Origin: Pseudomonas sp. PSE14
GTDB taxonomy: Bacteria; Pseudomonadota; Gammaproteobacteria; Pseudomonadales; Pseudomonadaceae
DNA: 64,000 nt
NCBI RefSeq assembly: GCF_029203285.1
Contig: NZ_CP115669.1
Location: forward strand, 3,100,001 to 3,164,000
Reading direction: 5' to 3'
Made by a program: the position numbers and the translations under genes. This document shows, one piece after another, positions 1 through 9,455 of this stretch. The notes beneath the pieces were generated by a model, which worked only from the letters and a program-made list of their open reading frames with translations, was not told the origin of the DNA and made no database searches. Each line of letters starts with the position of its first letter. The stretch's first letter is position 1.

Positions 1-3000
1 GCTCCAGGGCCAGGTCGTAGTCGAAGTCTTCGATAGCCGTGGCCAGCTCCCGCAGGGCCGCCAGTTCGTCCTGGCCCCGGTAAAGGCTGCAGAGTCGACC
101 GACAAGCTCCCCGGCGCGGGTGTCGCTGCGCATCAGCAGCTCCCGCAACTGGCGCATCAGGGCCGCGGCCTGGCCCGGATCGGCAGCACCAGCCACCGAT
201 TCGGCCTCGGTACTGGCAAGGAAGCTCGCGAGTCCGTTCTGCACAGGTGTCAGCTCCGTCTGCACATCCCCCAGCAGCTCGGCGATGCGTTCTGCGGGCG
301 CCTGTATACGGCAGCCCTCCTCCAGTGCCGCCGCGGCACTCGCCAGCGCGGCAGCGCCAATGTTGGCGGCTGCGCCGCGTAGCGAGTGGGCGGCCCTGCG
401 TTCCGCCGTCGGGTCGTCTTGCCCATCGATGGCCTGGAACTGCGCGATGAAGTCGCCGTAACTGGACTGGAACCGGCGCAGCAACCGCTCATAGAGCGCC
501 TGCTTGCCGGAGCAGGTCACAAGGCCGGCTTGCACGTCGATGCCGGGCAGGCTGACTTCCTGCGGTTTCGTTTCGCTCGGCACCTGCACAGCCTTCGACC
601 TCTGCGCGCGGTACGGGGGCAACCAGCGGGACAGGGTGAGGAACATCGCCGGCGGGTCGATCGGCTTGGCGATGTGATCGTTCATGCCGGCCAGCAACGC
701 CTCTTCCCGGTCGCCGGCCATGTTGTTGGCGGTCATCGCGATGATTGGCAACTGGCTCAACTCCGGACGCTGGCGCAGCGCGCGGGTCGCCGAATAGCCG
801 TCGAGCACCGGCATCTGGCAGTCCATGAGCACGCCGTCGAAAGCCTGGTCGGCCGCCAGGCGATCGAGTGCCTCCTGACCATTGCAGGCCAGCACTACTT
901 CGATGCCGGCGTCACCCAGCAGCTCCAGGGCCAGTTCCTGGTTCAGCTCGTTATCCTCCACCAGAAGCACGCGGCTGCCGGCAACATCGGCCAGGGCCTC
1001 CGCCGTGGCGCTTTCCCGCTCGCGGCTGCGCGGCTCGGCGGTGCTTTCCCTGCCCAGGGCGATGTTGATCGCTTCCAGCAGGGTCGAGGGCGTTACCGGT
1101 TTGGTCAGCACCGTGCCCAGTTCGACACCCCGGTCCTGCGCGGCATCCAGGGCTTCTTCGCGGCCGAAGGCGGTCACCATGATCACCGCCGGAACGCTCT
1201 CGCAATGGCCCGTCTGCAAGCGCGCGACGACCTCGATGCCATCCACCACCGGCATCTGCCAGTCGACCAGCACGAGTTGATATGGAAGGCGCTTCTGCTC
1301 GGCCTCGGCGATCCACTCCAGGGCTTCAGCGCCGTTGCGCGCGATGTCCACCTCCAGCCCGTAGCTCAGCGCCATGCCCGAGAGGATCTCGCGGGCCGAG
1401 GCGTTGTCATCCACGACCAGCGCCCGCACACCGAGCAACTCGTCCGCCCGCAGCATGCGCCGTGGCGCAGCGGCCGGGTGGGCGCCGAAGCGTGCATGGA
1501 AATGGAAGACCGAGCCCTTGCCCGGCTCGCTGTCGACCCAGATGCGTCCGCCCATGAGCTCCACCAGGCTCTTGCAGATCGACAGCCCCAGGCCGGTGCC
1601 GCCGTAACGGCGCGAGGTCGAGGAGTCGGCCTGGATGAAGGACTGGAACATGCGCCCGCACTGCTCGGCTGTCATGCCGATACCGGTGTCGCGAACCCAG
1701 AAGTGCAGCTCCGTCTCGTCCTCGCCGAGCGCGACCGGCTCGATGCCGAGAACGATCTCTCCGTGCTCGGTGAACTTCACCGCATTGTTGCCCAGGTTGA
1801 GCAGGACCTGGCCCAGGCGCAGCGGATCGCCCACCAGGGCCGTGGGCAGATCGTGGCTGAGCTGGAACAGCAGCTCCAACGACTTCTCTTCCGCCTTGAA
1901 ACCGACCAGGCCGGAGAACTGTTCGAGCACGTCCTCCAGGCGGAACTCGACATGTTCCACCGACATCATCCCGGCCTCGATCTTCGAGAAGTCGAGGATG
2001 TCGTTGATGATGCCGAGCAGCCCTTCGGCGGAACGATGCACCTTCTGCACGTAGTTGTGCTGCCGCGCGTCGAGCCCGCTCTTCAAGGCGAGGCTGCTCA
2101 TGCCGATGATCACGTTCATCGGCGTGCGGATTTCATGGCTCATGTTGGCCAGGAACTCACTCTTGGCCCGCGTCGCCTCCTCGGCCAGCTCCTTGGCGCG
2201 GCGCATCTGCTGCTCGGCCAGCTTGCGCTCGGTAATGTCGTACAACCAACCCAGCACGGCGAATTCACCGTGGTGGCGGATGGGCAGGTAAGTCGCCTGG
2301 ATGTCCCGCTCGCCCCCCTTGCGGTCGTACAGGCGTACCTCGCGCTCCAGCATCCGCTCACCGGCAAGCATGTGGCTCCAGATCGTCTCGCGCTCGGCCG
2401 GGTCGACATAGAGTCCGCGCGCCTCGTCGCCAGCCTGGAGCCCGAAGTTCTCATGGAAGGCTGGATTGACCAGATGCAGATGCTCCTGGGTCGAGATAGC
2501 AACGCTGACCGGGCTGCAGTCGAGGATGTACTGCAGGCGCTTTTCGCTCTCCTGCAGGGCCGCTTCCATAGCGCGCCGTTCGCTGATGTCGCGCACCGAG
2601 GCGCACACGCAGACGCCGTGGCCGAGCAGGTCCGGCAGCGGCGCCAGGGCGATCTCCACGGAGAACCGGCTACCGTCCTTGCGCAGGCCATGCAGGTCGG
2701 CGATGCCCCGGCCCATCTGGCGGCTACCCTGCTCGTCCATGAAGCCGTGGCGCTGCTGCACATGGTGCTCGCGATGAACCTCGGGCACCAGTTCATCCAC
2801 CGAGCGCCCGAGCAGCTCGCCCTGGGCATAGCCGAACAAGACTTCCAGCTTGGGGTTGGCCAGGATGATCCGGCCGCTCTGCTCCACCACCAGCATGCCG
2901 TCGGGCGCCGATTCGAGGATGCCCTGGTACCAGGCCTTGGTGGCCTGGATTTCCTGCTGCTGGGACTCCAACTCCTGCTTCTGCGCCTGAAGGTCGGCGG

Positions 3001-4351
3001 CCTGGCGCTCCATCAGCTCGGCCTGGGTCAGGGTTTCCGTCAGCAACTGCTGGGTGCGCGAGGTGCGTTCGAGGATTTCCAGGTTCATGGCGAGCAACGG
3101 CAGGAATTCGTCGAGCAGCGTGCGTCGGCTCGGGCTGAAACCTTCCAGCACCTCCAGCGCGAGCACGCCCACCAGGCGCTCGCCGTGTATCAGCGGCAGC
3201 ACTTCGAGGAACTGCGGAGGCGCGTATTCTCCCTCCAGGGCGCGCTCGGGATTACGCAGGTGGATCGGCTGCCGCTGTTTCGCGCACTGGCCGATCAGCC
3301 CCTGTCCCACTGGCAGGCGCCGGGGCAGATCGGCCGGCGCCGCGTAGCTGCCCAGCAGTACCAGTTCATGGCTGTCCTCCTCATGGACATGCACCGAGGC
3401 GCGGCGCAGCCCCAGGGGCGGAGCCAGTGCCGCCAGGGTCCGGTCGCCCAGTGCATTGGAGCCGGCAACCGACTGCATTTCGCTGCTCAGCGTCGCCACC
3501 TGGGTCTTCACCCAGCGCTGGTTGGCCATCTGCCGGGCCTCGGACTGCAACGCGGTGATCGCCCGCGCCATCTCGCCGACTTCGTTGGGGTAGTCCTGGA
3601 ACGGGACATCCACCCCCAGTTCTCCCTTGCTCAGGGCATCCACCGAGTAGCGCAGCAGGTCGGCCGGGCGGCGGATCGACAGACTGATCAGGATGCCGAA
3701 CAGCACGCCGCCGCCCACGCCCAACGCCAGCAGCCAGAAGGTCAGCTGGACGCTGTGGTGAAAGCGTTCCGAGGCGAGATTGACCTCCAGGTCCGCCCCC
3801 TTGCGCTTGATCTGAGCCACCTCGGCCAAGGCCTGGTTGGCCACCTCGGCAGGACGCTGCAACGCCGTGGACGAGAGCAGCGAGATAGCCGCAAGGTCGG
3901 TAGGCTTTCCTTCACCGGCAGGCTGGTCGTTCAGCTCCACCACCCGATCCACCTGCGCCTGGTACTCCTCGTAGGCGGATTCGAAGCGGATCAGTTCCTG
4001 TTGGGCGCGGGCTCGAGAGATGAGCGGGCGGGCCTGTTCGATTTCCTCGCGCAGGGTCGCCTTGCCTTCGTTGAAATCCCTGATCGCCTGCTCTCTCCCG
4101 CTCTCATTGGTGGCGAGCACGATCTGCCGGACGTTTCTACCCATACCCGCCAGCGCGACGCGGGCCGCCTCGATGTGCGAGAGGCCGAGCATTTCCTGCT
4201 CGTAGATCTGGTTGATCTGTTCGTTCTGCTTGCGCTGGACGTTCAGGCTGTACAGCCCGAGGAACAGCGCGAGCAGCAGGATGCCACCGAAACCCAGCAC
4301 CAACCGGGTACGCAGCCGCAGACGCTGAAGATAGTCGAGCGGTGTCACCAT
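1..4351 (-). CDS. Hybrid sensor histidine kinase (3' end beyond window)
   Basis: About 1450 residues are in the window and no stop is reached before base 1, so the C-terminus is missing. Order read from the minus strand: TM1 (~res 17-38), an extracytoplasmic helical region, TM2 (~197-220) and a HAMP-like stretch, GAF (~285-430), two PAS domains (~475-705), HisKA with NMSHEIRTP (~735), HATPase_c with the NNAVKFT and GTGLGLSIC motifs, two receivers ([12 protein letters not shown] ~1025 and [12 protein letters not shown] ~1175) and an Hpt domain with [12 protein letters not shown] (~1330). It is a complete multistep phosphorelay on one chain, BarA-like in layout. ATG at 4351 lies 39 bp after the stop of the HD-GYP gene, so the two are probably cotranscribed and may be partners. 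The stimulus is unknown. Confidence 0.9.
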   Translation of the reverse strand, partial: MVTPLDYLQRLRLRTRLVLGFGGILLLALFLGLYSLNVQRKQNEQINQIYEQEMLGLSHIEAARVALAGMGRNVRQIVLATNESGREQAIRDFNEGKATLREEIEQARPLISRARAQQELIRFESAYEEYQAQVDRVVELNDQPAGEGKPTDLAAISLLSSTALQRPAEVANQALAEVAQIKRKGADLEVNLASERFHHSVQLTFWLLALGVGGGVLFGILISLSIRRPADLLRYSVDALSKGELGVDVPFQDYPNEVGEMARAITALQSEARQMANQRWVKTQVATLSSEMQSVAGSNALGDRTLAALAPPLGLRRASVHVHEEDSHELVLLGSYAAPADLPRRLPVGQGLIGQCAKQRQPIHLRNPERALEGEYAPPQFLEVLPLIHGERLVGVLALEVLEGFSPSRRTLLDEFLPLLAMNLEILERTSRTQQLLTETLTQAELMERQAADLQAQKQELESQQQEIQATKAWYQGILESAPDGMLVVEQSGRIILANPKLEVLFGYAQGELLGRSVDELVPEVHREHHVQQRHGFMDEQGSRQMGRGIADLHGLRKDGSRFSVEIALAPLPDLLGHGVCVCASVRDISERRAMEAALQESEKRLQYILDCSPVSVAISTQEHLHLVNPAFHENFGLQAGDEARGLYVDPAERETIWSHMLAGERMLEREVRLYDRKGGERDIQATYLPIRHHGEFAVLGWLYDITERKLAEQQMRRAKELAEEATRAKSEFLANMSHEIRTPMNVIIGMSSLALKSGLDARQHNYVQKVHRSAEGLLGIINDILDFSKIEAGMMSVEHVEFRLEDVLEQFSGLVGFKAEEKSLELLFQLSHDLPTALVGDPLRLGQVLLNLGNNAVKFTEHGEIVLGIEPVALGEDETELHFWVRDTGIGMTAEQCGRMFQSFIQADSSTSRRYGGTGLGLSICKSLVELMGGRIWVDSEPGKGSVFHFHARFGAHPAAAPRRMLRADELLGVRALVVDDNASAREILSGMALSYGLEVDIARNGAEALEWIAEAEQKRLPYQLVLVDWQMPVVDGIEVVARLQTGHCESVPAVIMVTAFGREEALDAAQDRGVELGTVLTKPVTPSTLLEAINIALGRESTAEPRSRERESATAEALADVAGSRVLLVEDNELNQELALELLGDAGIEVVLACNGQEALDRLAADQAFDGVLMDCQMPVLDGYSATRALRQRPELSQLPIIAMTANNMAGDREEALLAGMNDHIAKPIDPPAMFLTLSRWLPPYRAQRSKAVQVPSETKPQEVSLPGIDVQAGLVTCSGKQALYERLLRRFQSSYGDFIAQFQAIDGQDDPTAERRAAHSLRGAAANIGAAALASAAAALEEGCRIQAPAERIAELLGDVQTELTPVQNGLASFLASTEAESVAGAADPGQAAALMRQLRELLMRSDTRAGELVGRLCSLYRGQDELAALRELATAIEDFDYDLALE

Positions 4352-4390
4352 CGTGCCGCCTCCTGGCAGAGCTGGCGTGTTTCGGCCGGG

Positions 4391-5515
4391 TCAGGTCTTC
4401 CCGGCCAGATCGCTGTCACGGTCGCAGAAGCGCTCGGCGATGCCGCGGAACTCATCCTGCAAGGCGATGAAGGCATCGACGATGTCCGGATCGAAATGCA
4501 GGCCGCGCTGGGAGCGGATGAACTCCGCGGCGCCCTCATGGGGCATCCCGGTCTTGTAGACCCGCCGGCTGATCAGCGCATCGTAGACATCGGCCACCGC
4601 CATCAACCGTGCCGACAGCGGAATCGCATCGCCCGCCAGACCCTGGGGATAGCCCGAGCCATCCCATTTCTCGTGATGTCCATAGGCGATCTGCTTCGCC
4701 AGCCGGAGGAAGGGAACATCCATGCCCAGCCGCGCCTCTGCCGTCTCCAAGGCCTCGAGCCCCAGCGTGGTGTGCGTCTTCATCAGCTCGAATTCCTCGG
4801 CGGTGAGGCGGCCGGGCTTGAGCAGGATGTGATCCGGGATACCGACCTTGCCGATATCGTGCAGCGGCGCCGACTTGAACAGCAGGTGGCGGGTTTCCTC
4901 ATCCAGTTCGGCGGCAAAGCGCGGATGCTGTTTCAGGTGTTCGGCCAGTGCGCTGACGTAGTGCTGGGTGCGGCGGATATGGTTACCGGTTTCGTTGTCG
5001 CGGGTCTCCGCCAGGGAGGCCATGGCCAGAATGGTCACGTCCTGGATGGCCGCCACCTCGCGGGTGCGCCGCTGCACTTCCTGTTCCAGGAAGTCATTCT
5101 GGTCGCGCAGGAAGTCGTTGGCAGCCTTGATGCGCAGCTGGTTGTCCACGCGCATCAGCACGGTCGGTGGGTTGATCGGCTTGGTCAGATAGTCCACCGC
5201 GCCGAGCTCCAGGCCACGCACCTCGTCATCGGTGGCGCCCTGGGAGGTGATGAAGATCACCGGGATATGCCGCGTGCCCGGCTGCTCCCGCAGGCGCCGA
5301 CACACCTCGAAGCCGCTCATGCCCGGCATCATCACATCCAGCAGGATGAGGTCCGGTGGTTCGTCGGAACTGGCGATCTGCAAGGCCTTCTCACCGCTCC
5401 TGGCGGCCTTGACCCGGTAAGGCAGCTTGAGCAGCTCGGTCAGCAGCGTGAGATTCTCGGGCGTATCGTCGACGATCAGGATCGTCGGCCTGACAACGGG
5501 ACCAGGTGCATTCAT
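4391..5515 (-). CDS. Response regulator with HD-GYP domain (cyclic-di-GMP phosphodiesterase)
   Basis: 374 residues. An N-terminal receiver (~res 12-125) has paired acidic residues in ILIVDDTPEN, the phosphoacceptor in LILLDVMMPG and the conserved Lys in YLTKPINPP. A linker helix leads to an HD-GYP domain (~155-350) with the metal-binding HDIGKVGIPD and the HHEKWDGSGYP signature, both intact, so hydrolysis of c-di-GMP is expected. A longer reading frame exists upstream, but ATG 5515 is preceded by GGAGGA at good spacing and matches receiver N-termini. First gene of an operon with the hybrid kinase, which could phosphorylate it (inference). Confidence 0.93.
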   Translation of the reverse strand: MNAPGPVVRPTILIVDDTPENLTLLTELLKLPYRVKAARSGEKALQIASSDEPPDLILLDVMMPGMSGFEVCRRLREQPGTRHIPVIFITSQGATDDEVRGLELGAVDYLTKPINPPTVLMRVDNQLRIKAANDFLRDQNDFLEQEVQRRTREVAAIQDVTILAMASLAETRDNETGNHIRRTQHYVSALAEHLKQHPRFAAELDEETRHLLFKSAPLHDIGKVGIPDHILLKPGRLTAEEFELMKTHTTLGLEALETAEARLGMDVPFLRLAKQIAYGHHEKWDGSGYPQGLAGDAIPLSARLMAVADVYDALISRRVYKTGMPHEGAAEFIRSQRGLHFDPDIVDAFIALQDEFRGIAERFCDRDSDLAGKT

Positions 5516-5630
5516 TGACCATCCTCCGCCGAAGTGGACGCGCCCGCGGCAGATCCAGCCCTGGCGCAGCCGAGAGTATAGCCACTGCCCTGGCCGGCGA
5601 CGGCGCATCATCCGGGCCCGGCAAAACGAA

Positions 5631-5665
5631 AAAAGCCCCTTGCCTGGGCTGGGCAAGGGGCTTTT
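5631..5665. terminator. Bidirectional rho-independent terminator
   Basis: AAAAGCCCCTTGCC and its complement flank a 7-nt loop, with A and T runs outside the stem. It can end the SRPBCC gene transcript (minus) and insulate the HD-GYP promoter. Confidence 0.85.
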
Positions 5666-5677
5666 CTTCGAGGGCGA

Positions 5678-6094
5678 TCAGCCTTCCAGGCTTTGCTTGA
5701 GCGCCGCCAGGCCATCGACATAGATGCCGGTGAACAGCGTGGTGGCTTCCGCGTCGCTGATGCCTTCGGGGGTGAACGAGCCAAACCATTCCACGCGGGC
5801 GCCCTTGCCATCGCTGCCAGCCGCCACACGCAGGGTCGACTGGTAGTCGCGCACCGGCGCCGGGCCCTGGAGGATGGTGTAGCTGTAGCTGCGGCTGGCT
5901 TCGTTGAAGTCCAGCAGGCGCTCGATGATGGTGTCGCCGTCGACGCTCTTCAGGGTGCGCACGCGGCCCCCTTCGCTGAGGGCGCTCTGCGGGATGAAGG
6001 GCAGCCAGTCGGGCAGCGAATCGAAGCCGCCGATCAGTTGCCAGACCGTGTCGGCGTCGGTGTTGAGATCGATGAATGCAGTGGCCTTGGCCAT
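5678..6094 (-). CDS. SRPBCC / polyketide cyclase-like ligand-binding protein
   Basis: 138 residues, the usual size of a single START/Bet v1-like SRPBCC domain. It begins ATAFIDLNTDADTVWQLIGGF, the opening strand and helix of the PF10604 group, and ends with the long amphipathic helix (GIYVDGLAALKQSLEG) that closes the ligand pocket. No catalytic signature or signal peptide is visible, so it is cytoplasmic and its ligand is unknown. It lies 97 bp downstream of the aldo/keto reductase on the same strand, with a GC-rich stem-loop between, so cotranscription is possible but not assured. Confidence 0.8.
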   Translation of the reverse strand: MAKATAFIDLNTDADTVWQLIGGFDSLPDWLPFIPQSALSEGGRVRTLKSVDGDTIIERLLDFNEASRSYSYTILQGPAPVRDYQSTLRVAAGSDGKGARVEWFGSFTPEGISDAEATTLFTGIYVDGLAALKQSLEG

Positions 6095-6160
6095 GATGTT
6101 TCTCCCGGGGCTCTGGCCCCAATGATTCGATGATTCAGTGAACTGAGGATTCGAGGCTGG

Positions 6161-6183
6161 CCGCCGGGCCTTGTGCCCGGCGG
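6161..6183 (-). other. GC-rich stem-loop between AKR and SRPBCC genes
   Basis: A 9-bp perfect stem (CCGCCGGGC/GCCCGGCGG) with a 5-nt loop sits just after the AKR stop codon. There is no T-run, so it is more likely an mRNA-stabilising or attenuating hairpin than a full terminator. Confidence 0.4.
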
Positions 6184-6191
6184 CGCGGAGG

Positions 6192-7202
6192 TCAAACGGT
6201 GGGGACCGGCGCCACGGCGCTGATCAGGCCCTGGGCGCGCAGGTCGTTCCAGAACGCGGCCGGGATGGCAGCGCTGAGCGCGGCGTGGTCTTCGTTGGCG
6301 TGCAGCGGGCGGGTCGAGCCGGGGATCGCGGCCACCACGGCCGGATGGGCCAGGGCGAACTGCAAGGCAGCAGCTTTCACGTCCACGCCATGGGCACGGG
6401 CCACTGCGCGGATGCGTTCGAGCTTGGCCAGCACGGCCGGGCTGGCCTTCTGGTACTCGAAGTGCTCGCCACCGGCGGTCACACCGGAGCTGTACGGGCC
6501 GCCGACGACGATGCCGACGCCCTGCTCCACCGCCTGCGGCATCACGCGTTGCAGGGCACGCTCATGGTCCAGCAGCGAGTAGCGGCCGGCGAGGAGGAAG
6601 CCGTCCGGGCGCGGCTCGTCCAGGTCGAGGGTCAGTTCGATCGGCTCGACGCGGTTCACGCCCAGGCCCCAGGCCTTGATCACGCCCTCTTCACGCAGGC
6701 GGGTGAGGACACGGAAGGCGCCGGTGCGGGCGATCTCGAACTGGGTCAGCCATTGGTCACCGTAGAAGTCCTGGGCGATGTCGTGGATCCAGACGATGTC
6801 CAGGCGGTCGGTGCCCAGGCGCTTCAGGCTGTCTTCGATGGAGCGCAGGGTGGCGTCGGCGCTGTAGTCGTTGACGATGCGGTTGCGGTTGCCGTGTTCG
6901 AACAGGCCGCTCTTCTCGCCCAGTTCGCGGGCCGCCGGGTCTTCCAGTTCGTCGAGGATGATGCGGCCGACCTTGGTGCTGAGTACGTACTCGTCACGCG
7001 GGCGGTTGGCCAGGGCGGCACCCAGGCGGATTTCGGAAAGGCCGGCGCCGTAGAAGGGCGCGGTGTCGAAGTAGCGCACGCCGTTGTTCCAGGCGGCGTC
7101 GACGGTGGCCTGCACCTCCTCGGCGGGCACGGCGCGGAACATGTTGCCCAGCGGCGCGGTGCCGAAACCAAGGCGGGTGGGGATCAGGGACTTGAGACTC
7201 AT
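6192..7202 (-). CDS. Aldo/keto reductase (D-threo-aldose 1-dehydrogenase-like)
   Basis: 336 residues, a full TIM-barrel AKR. Tetrad residues are visible: Asp and Tyr in YFDTAPFYGAG, Lys in LSTKVG and His in WIHD. The GTAPLGN N-terminus and the AP-FYG context resemble the L-fucose/D-threo-aldose dehydrogenase branch rather than the DkgB branch found later in this window. Predicted NAD(P)-dependent oxidoreductase of sugars or small carbonyls, cytoplasmic. Its promoter lies in the 164 bp between it and the LysR gene stop. The substrate cannot be read from sequence. Confidence 0.85.
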   Translation of the reverse strand: MSLKSLIPTRLGFGTAPLGNMFRAVPAEEVQATVDAAWNNGVRYFDTAPFYGAGLSEIRLGAALANRPRDEYVLSTKVGRIILDELEDPAARELGEKSGLFEHGNRNRIVNDYSADATLRSIEDSLKRLGTDRLDIVWIHDIAQDFYGDQWLTQFEIARTGAFRVLTRLREEGVIKAWGLGVNRVEPIELTLDLDEPRPDGFLLAGRYSLLDHERALQRVMPQAVEQGVGIVVGGPYSSGVTAGGEHFEYQKASPAVLAKLERIRAVARAHGVDVKAAALQFALAHPAVVAAIPGSTRPLHANEDHAALSAAIPAAFWNDLRAQGLISAVAPVPTV

Positions 7203-7366
7203 GACGGGGTTCTCCGGGTTGGGGGGAGTCGCTTGTGAACTCCAGTGGCGGCAATCCTATGCCCGCCCAACCGAGACCGTCCAAGTCATAATTCGACAGA
7301 CTTGAGACCCATCATGTCATATCCCTCACCCTGCCCCGCCCTGGTGATTTTGCCGGGAAGCGCCGC

Positions 7367-8263
7367 TCAGGCTTGCGAGCAGGCCAGCACCATCTCGCGG
7401 AACTCGCTCACGATCGGCCGCAGATCAACCCGGTGCCAGGCCGCCCACAGGCCGGTGCTCTGCCCCAGCCACGGCAGCTCGCGCAGCACCACGTTGGGAT
7501 TGCGCTCGCCGCCGATGCTCTGCTGGATCAGCGCCAGGCCCAGGCCGGCGGACACCAACCCGAGGGCGCTCAGCGGCTCGGCCGCCTCCAGGCGTATCTG
7601 CGGGGTGAAGCCGGCTTCCACGCAACTGGCCAGGAACTGCTCGCGACGGCTCTGCTGCAAGTGACCCTCGACCATGATCCAGTCCTGCTCGTGCAGGTCG
7701 GCCGGCTCGATGACGGCCTTGTCGGCGAGGGGATGCCCCAGCGGCAAAGCGAGGTGCAGCGGGTCGTTGAACACCGGCGAGGCCAGCAGGTCCGGGTCGT
7801 CGGCCATCGGCGGCTCGCAGACCAGGGCGATATCCAGGCTGCGCTGGCGCAGGCCTTCGAACTGCTCCTGGGCCGAGAGGTTGTAGAGGGCGATGTGGAT
7901 GCCCGGCCGCTCCTCACGCACCCGGCGCAGCGCATCGGGCAGCACTCCGGCATGGATGGCATGGCTGACGTAGCCGACGCACAGCCCACCCGTCTCGCCC
8001 CGGCCCAGCCGGCGGCCGAGGGACTCCAGGCGCTCGGCGTGCTTGAGCAGCGCCTTGGCCTCATGCAGGAAAGTGCGTCCATCGGACGTCAGGCGCAGTC
8101 GCTGTTGGCTACGCTCGAACAGTTGCAGGCCGAGGCGCTCCTCCAGTTGGGCGATCTGCCGGCTCAGCGGCGATTGGGAAATGTGCAATTGCTCCGCCGC
8201 CTTGCCCACGTGTTCGACTTCGGCCACGGCAACGAAATAACGGAGCTGTCTGAGATCCAGCAT
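7367..8263 (-). CDS. LysR-family transcriptional regulator
   Basis: 298 residues. The N-terminal winged HTH is typical (LDLRQLRYFVAVAEVEHVG, then QLHISQSPLSRQIAQLE), followed by a two-lobed periplasmic-binding-like effector domain (~90-295). It resembles the CatR/BenM-type branch in overall form. It is transcribed away from an SDR gene 125 bp off, the usual arrangement of a LysR activator and its target. The effector is unknown. Confidence 0.9.
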   Translation of the reverse strand: MLDLRQLRYFVAVAEVEHVGKAAEQLHISQSPLSRQIAQLEERLGLQLFERSQQRLRLTSDGRTFLHEAKALLKHAERLESLGRRLGRGETGGLCVGYVSHAIHAGVLPDALRRVREERPGIHIALYNLSAQEQFEGLRQRSLDIALVCEPPMADDPDLLASPVFNDPLHLALPLGHPLADKAVIEPADLHEQDWIMVEGHLQQSRREQFLASCVEAGFTPQIRLEAAEPLSALGLVSAGLGLALIQQSIGGERNPNVVLRELPWLGQSTGLWAAWHRVDLRPIVSEFREMVLACSQA

Positions 8264-8388
8264 ATGACCTTCTAGGACTCAAGTATGTCGAATTAAGTTA
8301 TGTACGATCTTACAGGCCACCCCTAGGATGCCGCCAGATCCAGTCGATTACCGGCGCATCCCGCGCCCCCTGGATGAGGATTACCAAC
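8264..8388. promoter_or_regulatory. Divergent LysR/SDR control region
   Basis: 125 bp between divergent genes. It is AT-richer than its surroundings around 8280-8312, where promoters and a LysR box would be expected. A good Shine-Dalgarno (AGGA, 8 nt before ATG) supports the SDR start at 8389 instead of the in-frame ATG at 8374. Confidence 0.5.
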
Positions 8389-9180
8389 ATGCAGATCGAT
8401 CTCGGCGGCAAGACCGCCATCATCAGTGGTTCCACCGGCGGCATCGGCCTGGGCATCGCCCGCCAGCTGGCCGCTTCCGGCGCCGAAGTCGTCATCGTCG
8501 GCCGCAACGCCGCCTCCGTGGACGAGGCCGTGGCCGGCATCCGCGTAGCCAAGGGCAAGGCCCGTGGCGTAGTCGCCGACCTGGGCAATGCCGCCGGCGC
8601 GCAAACCCTGTTCGCCGCCGAGCCCCACGCCGACATCCTGGTGAACAACCTGGGCATCTACAACGATGTCGATTTCTACGACACCGACGACCAGGACTGG
8701 CTGGACTTCTACGAAATCAACGTGCTTTCCGGCGTACGCCTGGCCCGCCACTACACCCCCGGCATGGTCGAGCGCGGCTGGGGCCGGGTGATCTTCCTGT
8801 CGTCAGAGTCGGGCGTCGCCATCCCCGCGCAGATGATCAACTACGGCGTCACCAAGGCCGCCAATCTGGCCGTTTCCCATGGCCTGGCCAAACGCCTGGC
8901 GGGCACCGGCGTGACCGTCAACGCGGTTCTCCCCGGTCCGACCTTCACCGAAGGCGTGGCCAACCTGGTGGCCGACGCCGTGCGCGAGTCCGGCCGTACC
9001 CCGCGCGAGGAAGCCGACGCCTTCGTACGCCGCGAACGTCCCAGCTCGATCATCCAGCGCGTCGCCGAAGTCGACGAAGTGGCGGCCCTGGTCACCTACG
9101 TCGCCTCGCCCTACTCCTCCGCCACCACCGGTGCGGCACTGCGCGTGGATGGCGGCGTGGTGGACAGCCTGGCGATCTGA
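8389..9180 (+). CDS. Short-chain dehydrogenase/reductase
   Basis: 263 residues, classical SDR. It has a TGxxxGxG-type cofactor loop in SGSTGGIGLGIA (~15-26), an NNLGIYN motif in place of the usual NNAG, catalytic Ser in FLSSESG, and YxxxK in YGVTKAA. The C-terminal GAALRVDGGVV is the family ending. Substrate unknown; NAD(P)H-dependent oxidoreductase. It is monocistronic: a strong terminator follows, and the divergent LysR gene is its probable regulator. Confidence 0.88.
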   Translation: MQIDLGGKTAIISGSTGGIGLGIARQLAASGAEVVIVGRNAASVDEAVAGIRVAKGKARGVVADLGNAAGAQTLFAAEPHADILVNNLGIYNDVDFYDTDDQDWLDFYEINVLSGVRLARHYTPGMVERGWGRVIFLSSESGVAIPAQMINYGVTKAANLAVSHGLAKRLAGTGVTVNAVLPGPTFTEGVANLVADAVRESGRTPREEADAFVRRERPSSIIQRVAEVDEVAALVTYVASPYSSATTGAALRVDGGVVDSLAI

Positions 9181-9221
9181 GCCGACTACCTCAGGCGTCA
9201 CCTCGTCTGATCCGCTGAACC

Positions 9222-9250
9222 AAGCCCCGGCCAGCAGGCCGGGGCTTTTT
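9222..9250 (+). terminator. Rho-independent terminator after SDR gene
   Basis: AAGCCCCGGCC, loop AGCA, then GGCCGGGGCTT followed by a T-run. Confidence 0.9.
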
Positions 9251-9401
9251 GTTTGTGCGCGCATCACGCAGGCACTTGTTTCAACCCGAGCCGCGCGGTC
9301 CTTTCCCTCCCCCATCGAGCCAATGACCCCGACATAGCACAACAAGAACGCCCCGGACGCGACGCGCCCGAGGCTGAAGACCACCAGCAATAAGGGAAAC
9401 G

Positions 9402-9431
9402 AAAAAAGCCGCCTCGCATGGAGACGGCCTT
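9402..9431 (-). terminator. Terminator of the six-gene redox operon
   Basis: On the minus strand GCCGTCTC pairs with GAGGCGGC (one G-T pair) and is followed by six T, 25 bp after the MFS stop codon. Confidence 0.8.
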
Positions 9432-9455
9432 CTCGAACAGCCTTCGCGAGCGGAA

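Noticed and set aside
386..5518. 1710-codon open frame on the plus strand
   Set aside because: It is antisense to the kinase and HD-GYP genes, whose domains are unmistakable. Long antisense frames are normal at this GC content; its protein has no recognisable domain.
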